Assembly: GCA_964614585.1 (NCBI GenBank)
Contig: CAZTLW010000027.1
Coordinates: 1 to 22,294, forward strand
Source of the DNA: JAHEFX01 sp964614585
GTDB taxonomy: Bacteria; Actinomycetota; Acidimicrobiia; Spongiisociales; JAENVV01
Length of the DNA: 22,294 nucleotides
Direction of reading: 5' to 3'
The notes below the pieces were generated by a model that searched no databases, was not told the origin of the DNA, and worked only from the letters and a program-made list of their open reading frames with translations. The number at the start of each line of letters is the position of its first letter. The first letter of the stretch is position 1. The translations under genes were made by a program, and so were the position numbers. Below are positions 8,349 to 14,519 of this stretch, piece after piece.

Positions 8349-8354
8349 AACCTA
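8349..8354 (-). promoter_or_regulatory. -10 TAGGTT of the permease gene
   Basis: On the minus strand TAGGTT is 6 bases before the permease ATG, with no Shine-Dalgarno. It lies in a 59-base divergent intergenic region whose geometry matches that at 3839-3897. Confidence 0.55.
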
Positions 8355-8387
8355 GGACCGATGCGTTTCGTCGTGACCGGGCCGGGG

Positions 8388-8393
8388 TAGCGT
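8388..8393 (+). promoter_or_regulatory. -10 TAGCGT of the methyltransferase-glycerate kinase pair
   Basis: TAGCGT ends 8 bases before the ATG at 8402. Together with the absence of a Shine-Dalgarno this predicts a leaderless transcript. Confidence 0.5.
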
Positions 8394-8401
8394 GCCGGCC
8401 G

Positions 8402-9061
8402 ATGGAGATGACGCCCAAGCGATGGGAGGCGACCACCGCCTACGTCGAGGAGGTCTTCGGTGATCCCGACGACCTCCTGGCCGGGCTGCCGGCACGCGCC
8501 GAGGCGGCCGGCCTGCCTCCCTGGGAGATCTCCCCCGACGTGGGGCGGCTGCTGTCGATCCTGCTCGCCACCACCCCGGCCCGGCGGGTGCTGGAGATCG
8601 GCACCCTGGGCGGGTATTCGGGCATCTGGCTGGCCCGCGGGCTCGCCCCCGGCGGGCGCCTCGTCACGATCGAACGGGACGCCGCCCATGCCGACTTCGC
8701 CGCCCATCGCTTCGCCGAGGCCGGTGTCGGGCACCGGGTCGAGATCGTGCGCGGGGAGGCGCTCGACGTCCTGCCGGGGGTGGCCGAGTCCCTCGGCCCG
8801 GGCTCGGTCGACCTCGTCTTCGTCGACGCCGCCAAGGAGGAGTACCCCGACTACGTGGCCCTGACCCGCTACCTCGTCGCCCCCGGTGGCTATCTCGTGC
8901 TCGACAACTGCCTGGGGACCGGCTCGAGTTGGATCGACGACCGCTCCGACCCGGGGATGGCCGCCGTCGACGAGGCCAACCGGGCCCTCGCCGAGGACCC
9001 GAGCTTCGACACCGTCGCCCTGACCGTCCGCCAGGGCGTCCTCGTCGCCCGCCGCCGATGA
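8402..9061 (+). CDS. SAM-dependent O-methyltransferase, family 3 (COMT-like)
   Basis: A 219-residue cytoplasmic methyltransferase. VLEIGTLGGYSGIWLA (63-78) is the SAM-binding motif I. Glu91 follows the second strand, where family members contact the SAM ribose. VDAAKEEYPDY (141-151) supplies the metal-ligand Asp142, and LVLDNCL (165-171) the Asp-Asn pair that completes the divalent-metal site. These mark the metal-dependent CCoAOMT/COMT-like class, which methylates catechol-type hydroxyls; the real substrate is unknown. A second in-frame ATG lies at 8408. Its stop overlaps the glycerate kinase start (ATGA), so the two are co-translated, although no metabolic link is obvious. Confidence 0.93.
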   Translation: MEMTPKRWEATTAYVEEVFGDPDDLLAGLPARAEAAGLPPWEISPDVGRLLSILLATTPARRVLEIGTLGGYSGIWLARGLAPGGRLVTIERDAAHADFAAHRFAEAGVGHRVEIVRGEALDVLPGVAESLGPGSVDLVFVDAAKEEYPDYVALTRYLVAPGGYLVLDNCLGTGSSWIDDRSDPGMAAVDEANRALAEDPSFDTVALTVRQGVLVARRR

Positions 9062-10266
9062 TCGACGACCCGAAGGCCCTGCTGGTCGACGTCGCGCTCG
9101 AGGCGCTGGGTGCCGTCGAGCCCCGAGGGCTCGTCACCGACGCGCTGGCCGGCTGGCAGCCGACACACGCCGACGTGTTGGTGTTGGCCGCTGGAAAGGC
9201 ATCCCGCGCCATGGCCGCAGCGGCGGTGGAGGCGATCGACCGCCCGGTGCGCGGTGGGGTCGTGACCCCCGACGGGGGCCACGTGGATGGGCTCGAGGTG
9301 CTCGTCGGCACCCACCCGATCCCCTCCGAGGCGAGCGCCCGAGCCGGGAACCGGCTGCTGGAGCTCGCCCACACGGCGACGCCGGGAACCTCGGTGCTCG
9401 TCCTGCTGTCGGGCGGGGCGTCGGCGCTCTGCTCGGTGCCGCCGGCCGGGATCGACGTCGAGGACCTCGTTCGGTTCTCGTCCCGACTCATCCGCTCCGG
9501 CGCCCCGATCGAGGACCTCAACACGGTGCGGTCGGCGCTCTCGCGCTTCAAGGCCGGGGGACTGGGCGGTGCGCTCGGCGGGGCCGGCGAGGTGCGGGTG
9601 CTGGCCATCTCCGACGTGGTCGGCTCCGATCCGGCGGTGATCGCCTCCGGCCCCACCGTGCCCCGGCCCGTGGAGCCGATGCACGCCATCGAGGTGGCCG
9701 AGAAGTGGGGAATCGAGGTCAACGGCCACGTCCGCAAGGCGATCCTCGCCGCCGAGATCCCCGAACGGCGCTTCTACCCGGTGGAGGTCATCGCCGACGG
9801 CCAGACGCTCGCCCGGGCCGCGGTGGATGCCGCCCGCGCCCGTGGGGTCGAGGCCCGGCTGGGTTGGACCGTGACCGGAGAGGCCAGGCGCACGGCGGCG
9901 GCCGTCGTCGCCGGTGCCCGCCCGGGCCTGACCGCCCATGCGGGGGAGACGGTGGTGACCGATGCCGGCACCCTTCCCGGCGGTCGCAACCAGGAGGCCG
10001 CCCTCGCCGCCGCCCGGGCGTTGCCGACCGCCGGGGCCTCCGCCTTCCTCGCCCTCGGGTCGGATGGGATCGATGGCACGACCGACGACGCCGGCGCCGT
10101 GGTCGACGGCGACACCTGGGCGGCGATCCGGGCGGCGGGGTTCGACCCGACCTCGCTGCTGGACGTGCACGACGCCCACACGGCGTTGGGTGCGGTCGGG
10201 TCGCTGATCCACACGGGGCGAACGGGTACGAACGTCGCCGACCTCTGGCTGGTCTGGCGGCCCTAG
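9058..10266 (+). CDS. Glycerate 2-kinase (GckA/TtuD type, DUF4147-MOFRL)
   Basis: Phosphorylates D-glycerate, by family precedent to 2-phosphoglycerate, feeding lower glycolysis. The 402-residue product has an N-terminal DUF4147 domain with LAAGKASRAM (43-52), GTHPIPS (84-90), LLSGGASAL (116-124), NTVRSALSRFKAGGL (155-169) and SDVVGSDPAVIASGPT (185-200). The C-terminal MOFRL domain has GGRNQEAALAAA and LALGSDGIDGTTDDAGA. Length is slightly below the usual 420-450. It starts inside the methyltransferase stop (ATGA). Its own TAG stop shares the palindrome CTAG (10263-10266) with the TAG stop of the opposing esterase gene. Confidence 0.93.
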   Translation: MIDDPKALLVDVALEALGAVEPRGLVTDALAGWQPTHADVLVLAAGKASRAMAAAAVEAIDRPVRGGVVTPDGGHVDGLEVLVGTHPIPSEASARAGNRLLELAHTATPGTSVLVLLSGGASALCSVPPAGIDVEDLVRFSSRLIRSGAPIEDLNTVRSALSRFKAGGLGGALGGAGEVRVLAISDVVGSDPAVIASGPTVPRPVEPMHAIEVAEKWGIEVNGHVRKAILAAEIPERRFYPVEVIADGQTLARAAVDAARARGVEARLGWTVTGEARRTAAAVVAGARPGLTAHAGETVVTDAGTLPGGRNQEAALAAARALPTAGASAFLALGSDGIDGTTDDAGAVVDGDTWAAIRAAGFDPTSLLDVHDAHTALGAVGSLIHTGRTGTNVADLWLVWRP

Positions 10267-11126
10267 GCGGCGTGGTCGGCGAGCCACGCCCACAGCGAGG
10301 CAAGCCCGTCGTCGGTGAAGGGGAGCCGGTGGTTGACGGCCTCGGCCGTCCAGAGCGTCACCGTGGCGTCACCGTCGCAGCCGGGGTGGGTCGTCACCGC
10401 GGTCTCCTCGCCGGGGAACTCGAGCAGGTCGAGGCGGCCGGCGTCCTCCACCGGGCCGCAGCCGAGGTCGTCGGCCCACAGCTCCCGTGACTCGACGGCG
10501 CCGGGGTACGGCGCCCGGGCGAAGAAGGCACCGCCCCCGTCGTAGTCGATGACGCGGTCCTCGTCCCCGTGCACCAACAGCACCGACACCGGCCCGGTCG
10601 GGTCGCAGGCGTCGGGATCGATCGGGACGGCGCCGGCCATCGCCGCCACCGAGGCCACGACGTCGGGGCGCTCGCAGGCGATCCGGTGGGTGAGGAAGGC
10701 GCCGTTCGAGAACCCGACCACGTGGACCCGGTCGGGGTCGACCGTGTACACCGCGGCCACCTCCGCGATGAGGTCGGCGACGTAGCCGACATCGTCGATC
10801 CCGGTCTCGGCGAAGTCGCAGCAGGCGTCGGAGCCGTTCCAGAACCGGTTCTCCCGTGTGTCGATGGTGCCGTCCGGCGCCAGGAAGAGCGCCCCCTCGG
10901 CCTCGGCGAGCGCGGCGAGCCCCGATCCCTCGGCGAACTCGGCACCCGAGGCCCCGTAGCCATGGAGCGCCACCAGCAGCGGGGTCTCGGTGCCGTGCCG
11001 GTAGTCGGACGGCACCGCCAACTCGGTCGGCCGGTCACCACCGAAGACGACCTGGTCGGGTGTGGCGGACCCACAGGCGGAACCGACGAGCGCCAGGGCA
11101 ACCGCGATGAGGAGGAGACGCACCAT
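10263..11126 (-). CDS. Secreted esterase lipoprotein, LpqC/PHB-depolymerase-like
   Basis: A 287-residue alpha/beta hydrolase. The N-terminus MVRLLLIAVALALVGSAC is a lipoprotein signal with lipobox VGSAC and lipidated Cys18, so the enzyme should sit on the outer face of the membrane. HGYG (55-58) is the oxyanion turn, GFSNGA (138-143) carries nucleophile Ser140, HGDED (186-190) the acid, and NH (265-266) the catalytic His. FWNGSDACCDF (95-105) resembles the Cys-containing loop of the feruloyl-esterase/LpqC group. The natural substrate is unknown. The first ATG is only 4 bases from TACCGT, whereas the very next codon, GTG at 11121-11123, is 7 bases away, so a leaderless mRNA may start there. 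The frame continues upstream into repeat DNA, which I exclude. Confidence 0.9.
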   Translation of the reverse strand: MVRLLLIAVALALVGSACGSATPDQVVFGGDRPTELAVPSDYRHGTETPLLVALHGYGASGAEFAEGSGLAALAEAEGALFLAPDGTIDTRENRFWNGSDACCDFAETGIDDVGYVADLIAEVAAVYTVDPDRVHVVGFSNGAFLTHRIACERPDVVASVAAMAGAVPIDPDACDPTGPVSVLLVHGDEDRVIDYDGGGAFFARAPYPGAVESRELWADDLGCGPVEDAGRLDLLEFPGEETAVTTHPGCDGDATVTLWTAEAVNHRLPFTDDGLASLWAWLADHAA

Positions 11127-11130
11127 CGGC

Positions 11131-11136
11131 ACGGTA
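11131..11136 (-). promoter_or_regulatory. -10-like TACCGT of the esterase lipoprotein gene
   Basis: On the minus strand TACCGT lies 4 bases before ATG (11124-11126) and 7 bases before GTG (11121-11123). The window-wide 6-8 base spacing favours the GTG as the translation start. Confidence 0.45.
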
Positions 11137-11147
11137 CCGCTGGTGGC

Positions 11148-11179
11148 GGGACACGGGACGCGGGACGCGGGACTCGGGA
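11148..11179. repeat. 7-bp tandem array (GGGACNC)
   Basis: Four tandem heptamers GGGACAC, GGGACGC, GGGACGC, GGGACTC plus a partial GGGA. It runs straight into a truncated C6/G6 unit, as the array at 41-82 abuts the hairpin at 15-33. Confidence 0.8.
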
Positions 11180-11180
11180 G

Positions 11181-11204
11181 ATCCCCCCGGAGGTGGGAGG
11201 GGGG
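11181..11204. repeat. Internally deleted C6/G6 unit
   Basis: Reads ATCCCCCCGGAGG joined directly to TGGGAGGGGGGA. These are the two ends of the full unit at 11343-11396 without the middle. It looks like a deletion derivative, probably from recombination between the G-runs. Confidence 0.6.
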
Positions 11205-11262
11205 ACCCGAATCGCGTCCGATGAGTCGGATCACCCTGATCTCTCGTCGCTCTCTGGTACCG

Positions 11263-11322
11263 CCCCCCTCCCACCGGCCTCCTTCGTCGGCCGGCGGGTC
11301 CCATCCCCCCTGGCGGGGGGAT
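11263..11322 (-). repeat. C6/G6 palindromic unit, copy facing right
   Basis: Begins with CCCCCCTCCCA (11263-11273) and ends with the hairpin arms ATCCCCCC (11303-11310) and GGGGGGAT (11315-11322) around TGGC. Bases 11289-11322 match window bases 1-33. It is the reverse complement, with divergence in the middle, of the unit at 11343-11396. Confidence 0.7.
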
Positions 11323-11342
11323 TTCTTGGCTGAGATTGGGAG

Positions 11343-11396
11343 ATCCCCCCGGAGGGGGGATGGGCCCCACGGAGCGAAGCGGAGTGGGAGGGGGGA
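11343..11396 (+). repeat. C6/G6 palindromic unit, full copy
   Basis: Starts with hairpin ATCCCCCC-GGA-GGGGGGAT (11343-11361), continues GGGCCCCACGGAGCGAAGCG and ends TGGGAGGGGGGA (11385-11396). The last 11 bases of the G-rich end (11385-11395) are the perfect reverse complement of 11263-11273, so this unit and its partner form one large inverted repeat with a 20-base centre. It contains four-plus G-runs and could form a G-quadruplex on one strand. Confidence 0.7.
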
Positions 11397-11423
11397 GCCG
11401 CAGCCGTCCGAGAGGTCGCTTCA

Positions 11424-11447
11424 GGTTCCGTGGTTCCGTGGTTCCCT
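11424..11447. repeat. 8-bp tandem array at the pirin stop codon
   Basis: Three units GGTTCCGT, GGTTCCGT, GGTTCCCT. The last base is the first base of the pirin stop codon on the opposite strand (11447-11449). It bounds the composite repeat region on the right, as the heptamer array bounds it on the left. Confidence 0.7.
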
Positions 11448-12469
11448 CAGCCGACCGGCTGCATGTCGCGGTGCTCGACCCGGCCGTCGGCGTGGATGGC
11501 GAAGCGGCCGTCGGTGCGACGGTGGACGGGGTCGGGGCCTTGCCAGGGCCAACCGCCGAAGCCGGTGCGTTGGTAGTCGGCGACGGCCTGGCGCAGTTCC
11601 TCGGGGCTGTTCATGACGAACGGGCCCATCTGGAAGACGGGGGCGCCGATCGGCCGACCGCCGAGGAGCAGGAACTCGACCGGGCCCTCGGGGGCCGACA
11701 GCGTGACCGGCAGGTCGGGCCGCAGCCGGGCACCCGCGTCGCGGCCGATGCGAGTCCCGCCCACCTCGGCTGCCTCACCGAGGAAGCAGTGCAGCATGCG
11801 ATTGACACCGGGCCGGGCGGGCGGCAGGTCCCAGGAGGAACCATCGTCCAGTCGGATGAGCCAGATCTCGAGCTCACCCCTCGGGTCGGAGCCCCACGAG
11901 TCGGGCGGGGGCGACGGGGGTCGAGCCTCGCCGATCGCTCCGGCGATGACGTCGACCGACACACCCGGGGCGGGGGCGAGGGTGGGGATGTCCTCGGACC
12001 AGAGCATCCCGAAGTGGGCCGGCACCAGCTTGTTCTCCGGTGGCAGGTTGAGCCAGATCTGGAAGAGCTCGAGTGGGTTGTCGGCATCGGGACGGATCAG
12101 CGGGAACATCTCCGAGTGCTGGATGCCCGAGCCGGTGGTCAGCCACTGCACGTCGCCGCCGCCGTAGCGGGCGGTGGCCCCGAGCGAGTCGGAGTGGTCG
12201 ACGTACCCGCGGCGCACCACCGTCACCGTCTCGAAGCCTCGGTGGGGGTGTTGGGGGAACCCGGGGACCTCGGTGCCGTGGTACATGCTCCAGCCGTCCT
12301 GGTACGAGAAGTCGGAGCCGATCCGACGCCCGGCCAGGGAGGCGCGGTCGACGCCCTGGGCGTCGTTGCCGGCCGGGTAGGCGTCCACGTGGTGGACGGT
12401 CATGATGAACGGGTCGAGCCCGTCCCACGGGAAGCCGAGCTCCACCACGTCGATGATCGATTGCGCCAT
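11447..12469 (-). CDS. Pirin family protein (bicupin)
   Basis: A 340-residue cupin protein. The N-terminal cupin has the pirin metal ligands His74 and His76 in FPQHPHRGFE (71-80), then His118 and Glu120 in GSGIQHSEMF (113-122), with spacing like that of human pirin. LELFQIWLNLP in the middle is also a family signature, and a second cupin-like half follows. Some bacterial pirins are quercetin 2,3-dioxygenases and others bind metabolic enzymes; sequence alone does not decide. The ATG is chosen from TACCAT six bases upstream and the MAQSIIDVVELG start; the longer open frame from 12568 would overlap the 93-residue gene. A 15-base palindrome lies just upstream of the -10. About 50 residues longer than typical 290-residue pirins, mainly at the C-terminus. 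Confidence 0.93.
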   Translation of the reverse strand: MAQSIIDVVELGFPWDGLDPFIMTVHHVDAYPAGNDAQGVDRASLAGRRIGSDFSYQDGWSMYHGTEVPGFPQHPHRGFETVTVVRRGYVDHSDSLGATARYGGGDVQWLTTGSGIQHSEMFPLIRPDADNPLELFQIWLNLPPENKLVPAHFGMLWSEDIPTLAPAPGVSVDVIAGAIGEARPPSPPPDSWGSDPRGELEIWLIRLDDGSSWDLPPARPGVNRMLHCFLGEAAEVGGTRIGRDAGARLRPDLPVTLSAPEGPVEFLLLGGRPIGAPVFQMGPFVMNSPEELRQAVADYQRTGFGGWPWQGPDPVHRRTDGRFAIHADGRVEHRDMQPVG

Positions 12470-12475
12470 GGGCGC

Positions 12476-12481
12476 ATGGTA
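12476..12481 (-). promoter_or_regulatory. -10 TACCAT of the pirin gene
   Basis: On the minus strand TACCAT lies exactly 6 bases before the pirin ATG, with no Shine-Dalgarno. It touches the palindrome at 12482-12496. Confidence 0.6.
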
Positions 12482-12496
12482 GTTGCAGCGTGCAAC
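12482..12496. promoter_or_regulatory. Palindrome GTTGCA-N3-TGCAAC, possible pirin operator
   Basis: Perfect 6-base arms around GCG, directly upstream of the pirin -10 hexamer, so a bound dimer would block RNA polymerase. The regulator is not in this window as far as I can tell. Regulatory role is inference from position and symmetry. Confidence 0.6.
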
Positions 12497-12503
12497 GAAC
12501 CGG

Positions 12504-12785
12504 TCAGGCCGTCGCCTCGAGGAGTCGATGCGGGAGTGGGCCACCCCGGACCCGGGCGGTGCCCGCATGGTCGGACCAGTCGACCAGGACGAAGACGGCG
12601 GTGCCGTCGGGGAACGTCACCCGCAGGTGGGGCGGGAGCTCGCCGGCGGAGTGGTCGGTGATGATCCCCCAGCACCCGTTCTGGCCATCGATGCGTGGCT
12701 CGAGCACCGCCGTGGCATCGGTCAGGAACTCCCCGCTCTCGGCGTCGTGGATGGCGGTCGGTCCTCGGTAGGTCCTCGTTCGCAT
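12504..12785 (-). CDS. 93-residue protein of unknown function
   Basis: A small acidic-to-neutral soluble protein with no signal peptide or membrane segment. Its middle part (RVTFPDGTAVFVLVDWSDHAGTARV) looks like beta strands; the first half contains PTAIHDAESGEFLTD and GCWGIITDHSAGELPPH. I do not recognise it. The ATG at 12783-12785 is preferred over the longer frame to 12884 because that extension would run through a perfect inverted repeat and into the GNAT start, and because GACGAT lies 6 bases before the ATG. It ends 34 bases before the pirin ATG. Coding bias matches its neighbours. Confidence 0.75.
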   Translation of the reverse strand: MRTRTYRGPTAIHDAESGEFLTDATAVLEPRIDGQNGCWGIITDHSAGELPPHLRVTFPDGTAVFVLVDWSDHAGTARVRGGPLPHRLLEATA

Positions 12786-12790
12786 GGGGG

Positions 12791-12821
12791 CATCGTCTCG
12801 GACGTGTGTGTCGAGACGATG
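12791..12821. promoter_or_regulatory. 31-base inverted repeat over the 93-residue gene promoter
   Basis: Perfect 10-base arms CATCGTCTCG (12791-12800) and CGAGACGATG (12812-12821) around an 11-base GT-rich spacer. The left arm contains the presumed -10 (GACGAT, minus strand, 12792-12797) of the 93-residue gene. It sits between divergent genes and is well placed as an operator. A transcript hairpin is the alternative. Confidence 0.65.
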
Positions 12822-12859
12822 TCCTATGCGGGTCGGTGTGTGAAACACGGGCCGGCCCG

Positions 12860-12865
12860 TAGCCT
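12860..12865 (+). promoter_or_regulatory. -10 TAGCCT of the GNAT gene
   Basis: TAGCCT ends 8 bases before the GTG at 12874. The 20 bases 12859-12878 differ by a single base from 19731-19750, the promoter and start of the DUF5995 gene. Confidence 0.55.
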
Positions 12866-12873
12866 CGCCCGTC

Positions 12874-13788
12874 GTGACCACCACCGTCCGCGCCTACCGA
12901 CACCCCGATGACCACCGGCTCGTCGACCGTTTCCTGGTGGATCTCCACGAGCCGGGCCCTGCGCTTCCGCACTGGCTGCAACCTCGCTGGGAGTACATGT
13001 TCGGCATGGTCGACGATTGGGACGTCGACCTGTCGGGCATCGGCATCGCCGAACGGGCCGGGGCGGTGGTCGGTGTCGTGCATCCCGAGTCTCGCAACGA
13101 CGAGGTCTACGTCCAGGCACGGCTGGGGGACCGGGAGGCCCGGGAGGTGCTGGTGGACTGGCTCGACGGCCACCTCGGCGTCGAGCGGGATGGGCGCCTC
13201 GTCGACGGTGTCTTCGCCGACGATGCCGACCAGGACCTCCGGGTGGTGCTCGAGGAGCGGGGGTTCCGTCCCACGGATCGAGGCGAGCGGCAGGCGTGGC
13301 GCCCGCTGGTCGACCCCTTGCCGCACCCGCCGCTGCCGGCGGGGTACCGGCTTGCCAGCCTCGCCGACGACAACGACCTGGACCGCCTCGACCGAGTGCT
13401 GTGGCGGGGGTTCGACCACCCGGGTGAGTCGCCGGGCTGGCGGGCGAACGGCCGTGACCGGGCGCAGGCGACACCGAACTACCGCCTCGATCGCAATGTC
13501 GTGGCGGTCGCCCCGGGCGGCGAGTTCGCCGCCTTCGCCGGGATCTGGGTGGTCCCCGAGAACCGGGTCGCCTACGTCGAACCGGTGGCCACCGATCCCG
13601 ACCACCGTCGGTTGGGCCTTGGCAGCGCCGCCGTCACCGAGGCGCTGCGGCGCGCTCGCGAGGCGGGTGCCGGGGAGGCCTGGGTCGGCTCCGGTCTCGA
13701 GTTCTACCGGGCGCTCGGGTTCTCGGTGCGGTCCCGGTCCACGCTCTGGGAGCGAGCCACGCCCCGGGGCTCGGGATCCGACCCGTGA
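12874..13788 (+). CDS. GNAT-family N-acetyltransferase, two-domain
   Basis: A 304-residue cytoplasmic acetyltransferase built of two GNAT-like halves. The C-terminal half is the clear one: VEPVATDPDHRRLGLGSAAV (235-254) is motif A with the acetyl-CoA pyrophosphate loop RRLGLG, and GLEFYRALGF (274-283) is the usual terminal motif. The N-terminal half (about 1-145) has GVVHPESRNDEVYVQARLGD and lacks an obvious acetyl-CoA loop, so it is probably degenerate. Acceptor substrate unknown. GTG start chosen from the -10 hexamer 8 bases upstream. A separate transcript with a ribosome site follows for the membrane genes. Confidence 0.9.
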   Translation: MTTTVRAYRHPDDHRLVDRFLVDLHEPGPALPHWLQPRWEYMFGMVDDWDVDLSGIGIAERAGAVVGVVHPESRNDEVYVQARLGDREAREVLVDWLDGHLGVERDGRLVDGVFADDADQDLRVVLEERGFRPTDRGERQAWRPLVDPLPHPPLPAGYRLASLADDNDLDRLDRVLWRGFDHPGESPGWRANGRDRAQATPNYRLDRNVVAVAPGGEFAAFAGIWVVPENRVAYVEPVATDPDHRRLGLGSAAVTEALRRAREAGAGEAWVGSGLEFYRALGFSVRSRSTLWERATPRGSGSDP

Positions 13789-13807
13789 CAGGAGGGCCCC
13801 CCGGCGC

Positions 13808-13832
13808 GACAATGGGAGGTGGTGGAAAGGAG
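13808..13832 (+). promoter_or_regulatory. GACAAT -10 and AAAGGAG ribosome site before the 13837 gene
   Basis: GACAAT (13808-13813) resembles a -10. AAAGGAG (13826-13832) is one of the few Shine-Dalgarno sites in the window, 4 bases before ATG 13837. GTG codons at 13819 and 13822 are in frame and could instead start a leaderless message, adding five or six residues. Confidence 0.5.
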
Positions 13833-13836
13833 CGCG

Positions 13837-14292
13837 ATGCGTGATCGCCGTTGGTGGGTTGCCGTCGTGGCCGTCGCCATCACACTGCCATGGGTCTGCC
13901 TCTGGGCGGCCGTGTATGCGGGCGTGGGGGTCGTCGGCAGCTTCAACATCGCCGACGTCATCGGGACATCCGACCTCGTGGTGAACCTCGCGCTGATCGG
14001 GGTGGGTGGCCTCGTGGCCGGCCTCGTGGGCGGGTTCGTCGCCGGTGTCCGCCGGTGGTGGCTGGCCGTGCCCACGGTGGTGGTGGCGGTCGCCGGGATC
14101 GGGGCCTACCTCGTGGACGAGGCACTCGGCCTCGGGCATTGGGACTGGTTCGGCGTGGGCCTCGTCACCGGTGCCCAGTCGGTGGCGCTGGTGGTGGCCG
14201 CCTGGCTGGTGCCGATCGTCGCGCCCGTCGAGGTCGGCAAGGTCCACACGTTGCCGACCGGCAACCTCGATCGCCATCGGGTGGCGGCATGA
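13837..14292 (+). CDS. Small membrane protein, unknown function
   Basis: A 151-residue protein with about four hydrophobic helices (near 7-30, 48-68, 76-95 and 108-128). The basic N-terminus (MRDRRWW) suggests it faces the cytoplasm. I do not recognise the family. It overlaps the next small membrane-protein gene by ATGA, and the two probably act together. The ATG start is selected for its Shine-Dalgarno; upstream in-frame GTG codons remain possible. Confidence 0.8.
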   Translation: MRDRRWWVAVVAVAITLPWVCLWAAVYAGVGVVGSFNIADVIGTSDLVVNLALIGVGGLVAGLVGGFVAGVRRWWLAVPTVVVAVAGIGAYLVDEALGLGHWDWFGVGLVTGAQSVALVVAAWLVPIVAPVEVGKVHTLPTGNLDRHRVAA

Positions 14293-14519
14293 CCACTCCT
14301 CGTCGCTGGCTTCGCGGGTTGGTCGGTGCCGTCATCGGCTTGATCGTCGGGGCGATCGTCGCGGTCAACGTGCAGATCTTCTCGGGGGTGACGGACGGCT
14401 ATCAGGCGTCGCTCGCCGACGTCTGGGACCACTCGCCGTTCGTCGCCTCGATGATCGTCGGCCTGTGGGTCGCCGGCCCGACCATCGGGGTCTGGCTCGC
14501 CCTGCGTCGGACCTCCTAG
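14289..14519 (+). CDS. 76-residue two-helix membrane protein
   Basis: Two hydrophobic segments (about 9-28 and 52-70) separated by an aqueous stretch (IFSGVTDGYQASLADVWDHS). The second segment ends with a basic tail (LRRTS). Unknown function. Translationally coupled to the 151-residue membrane protein by ATGA. Its TAG stop shares CTAG (14516-14519) with the stop of the opposing tetR-type gene. Confidence 0.75.
   Translation: MTTPRRWLRGLVGAVIGLIVGAIVAVNVQIFSGVTDGYQASLADVWDHSPFVASMIVGLWVAGPTIGVWLALRRTS

Larger units (their letters stand above)
11127..11446. other. 320-base gene-free region made of short repeats
   Basis: This is the only gene-free stretch above 300 bases. It lies between the 5' end of the esterase gene and the 3' end of the pirin gene. 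I see no credible coding frame or RNA gene. It holds, in order, the esterase promoter, a heptamer array, a deleted copy of a C6/G6 unit, about 60 bases of unassigned sequence, two full C6/G6 units facing each other, and an octamer array that reaches the pirin stop codon. Confidence 0.8.

Noticed and set aside
11127..11446. Small coding frames in the repeat island
   Set aside because: Frames are made of Pro/Gly/Arg-rich repeat translations, without start signals.
12470..12568. 33-residue N-terminal extension of pirin
   Set aside because: It would cover the -10 and palindrome and overlap the 93-residue gene; the pirin fold begins at MAQSIIDVVELG.
12786..12884. 33-residue N-terminal extension of the 93-residue protein
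   Set aside because: It would translate through the inverted repeat and overlap the GNAT start region.
12400..14277. 625-residue minus-strand frame over the GNAT and membrane genes
   Set aside because: Composition typical of an antisense shadow; it runs through the operator and promoter regions and overlaps five better genes.
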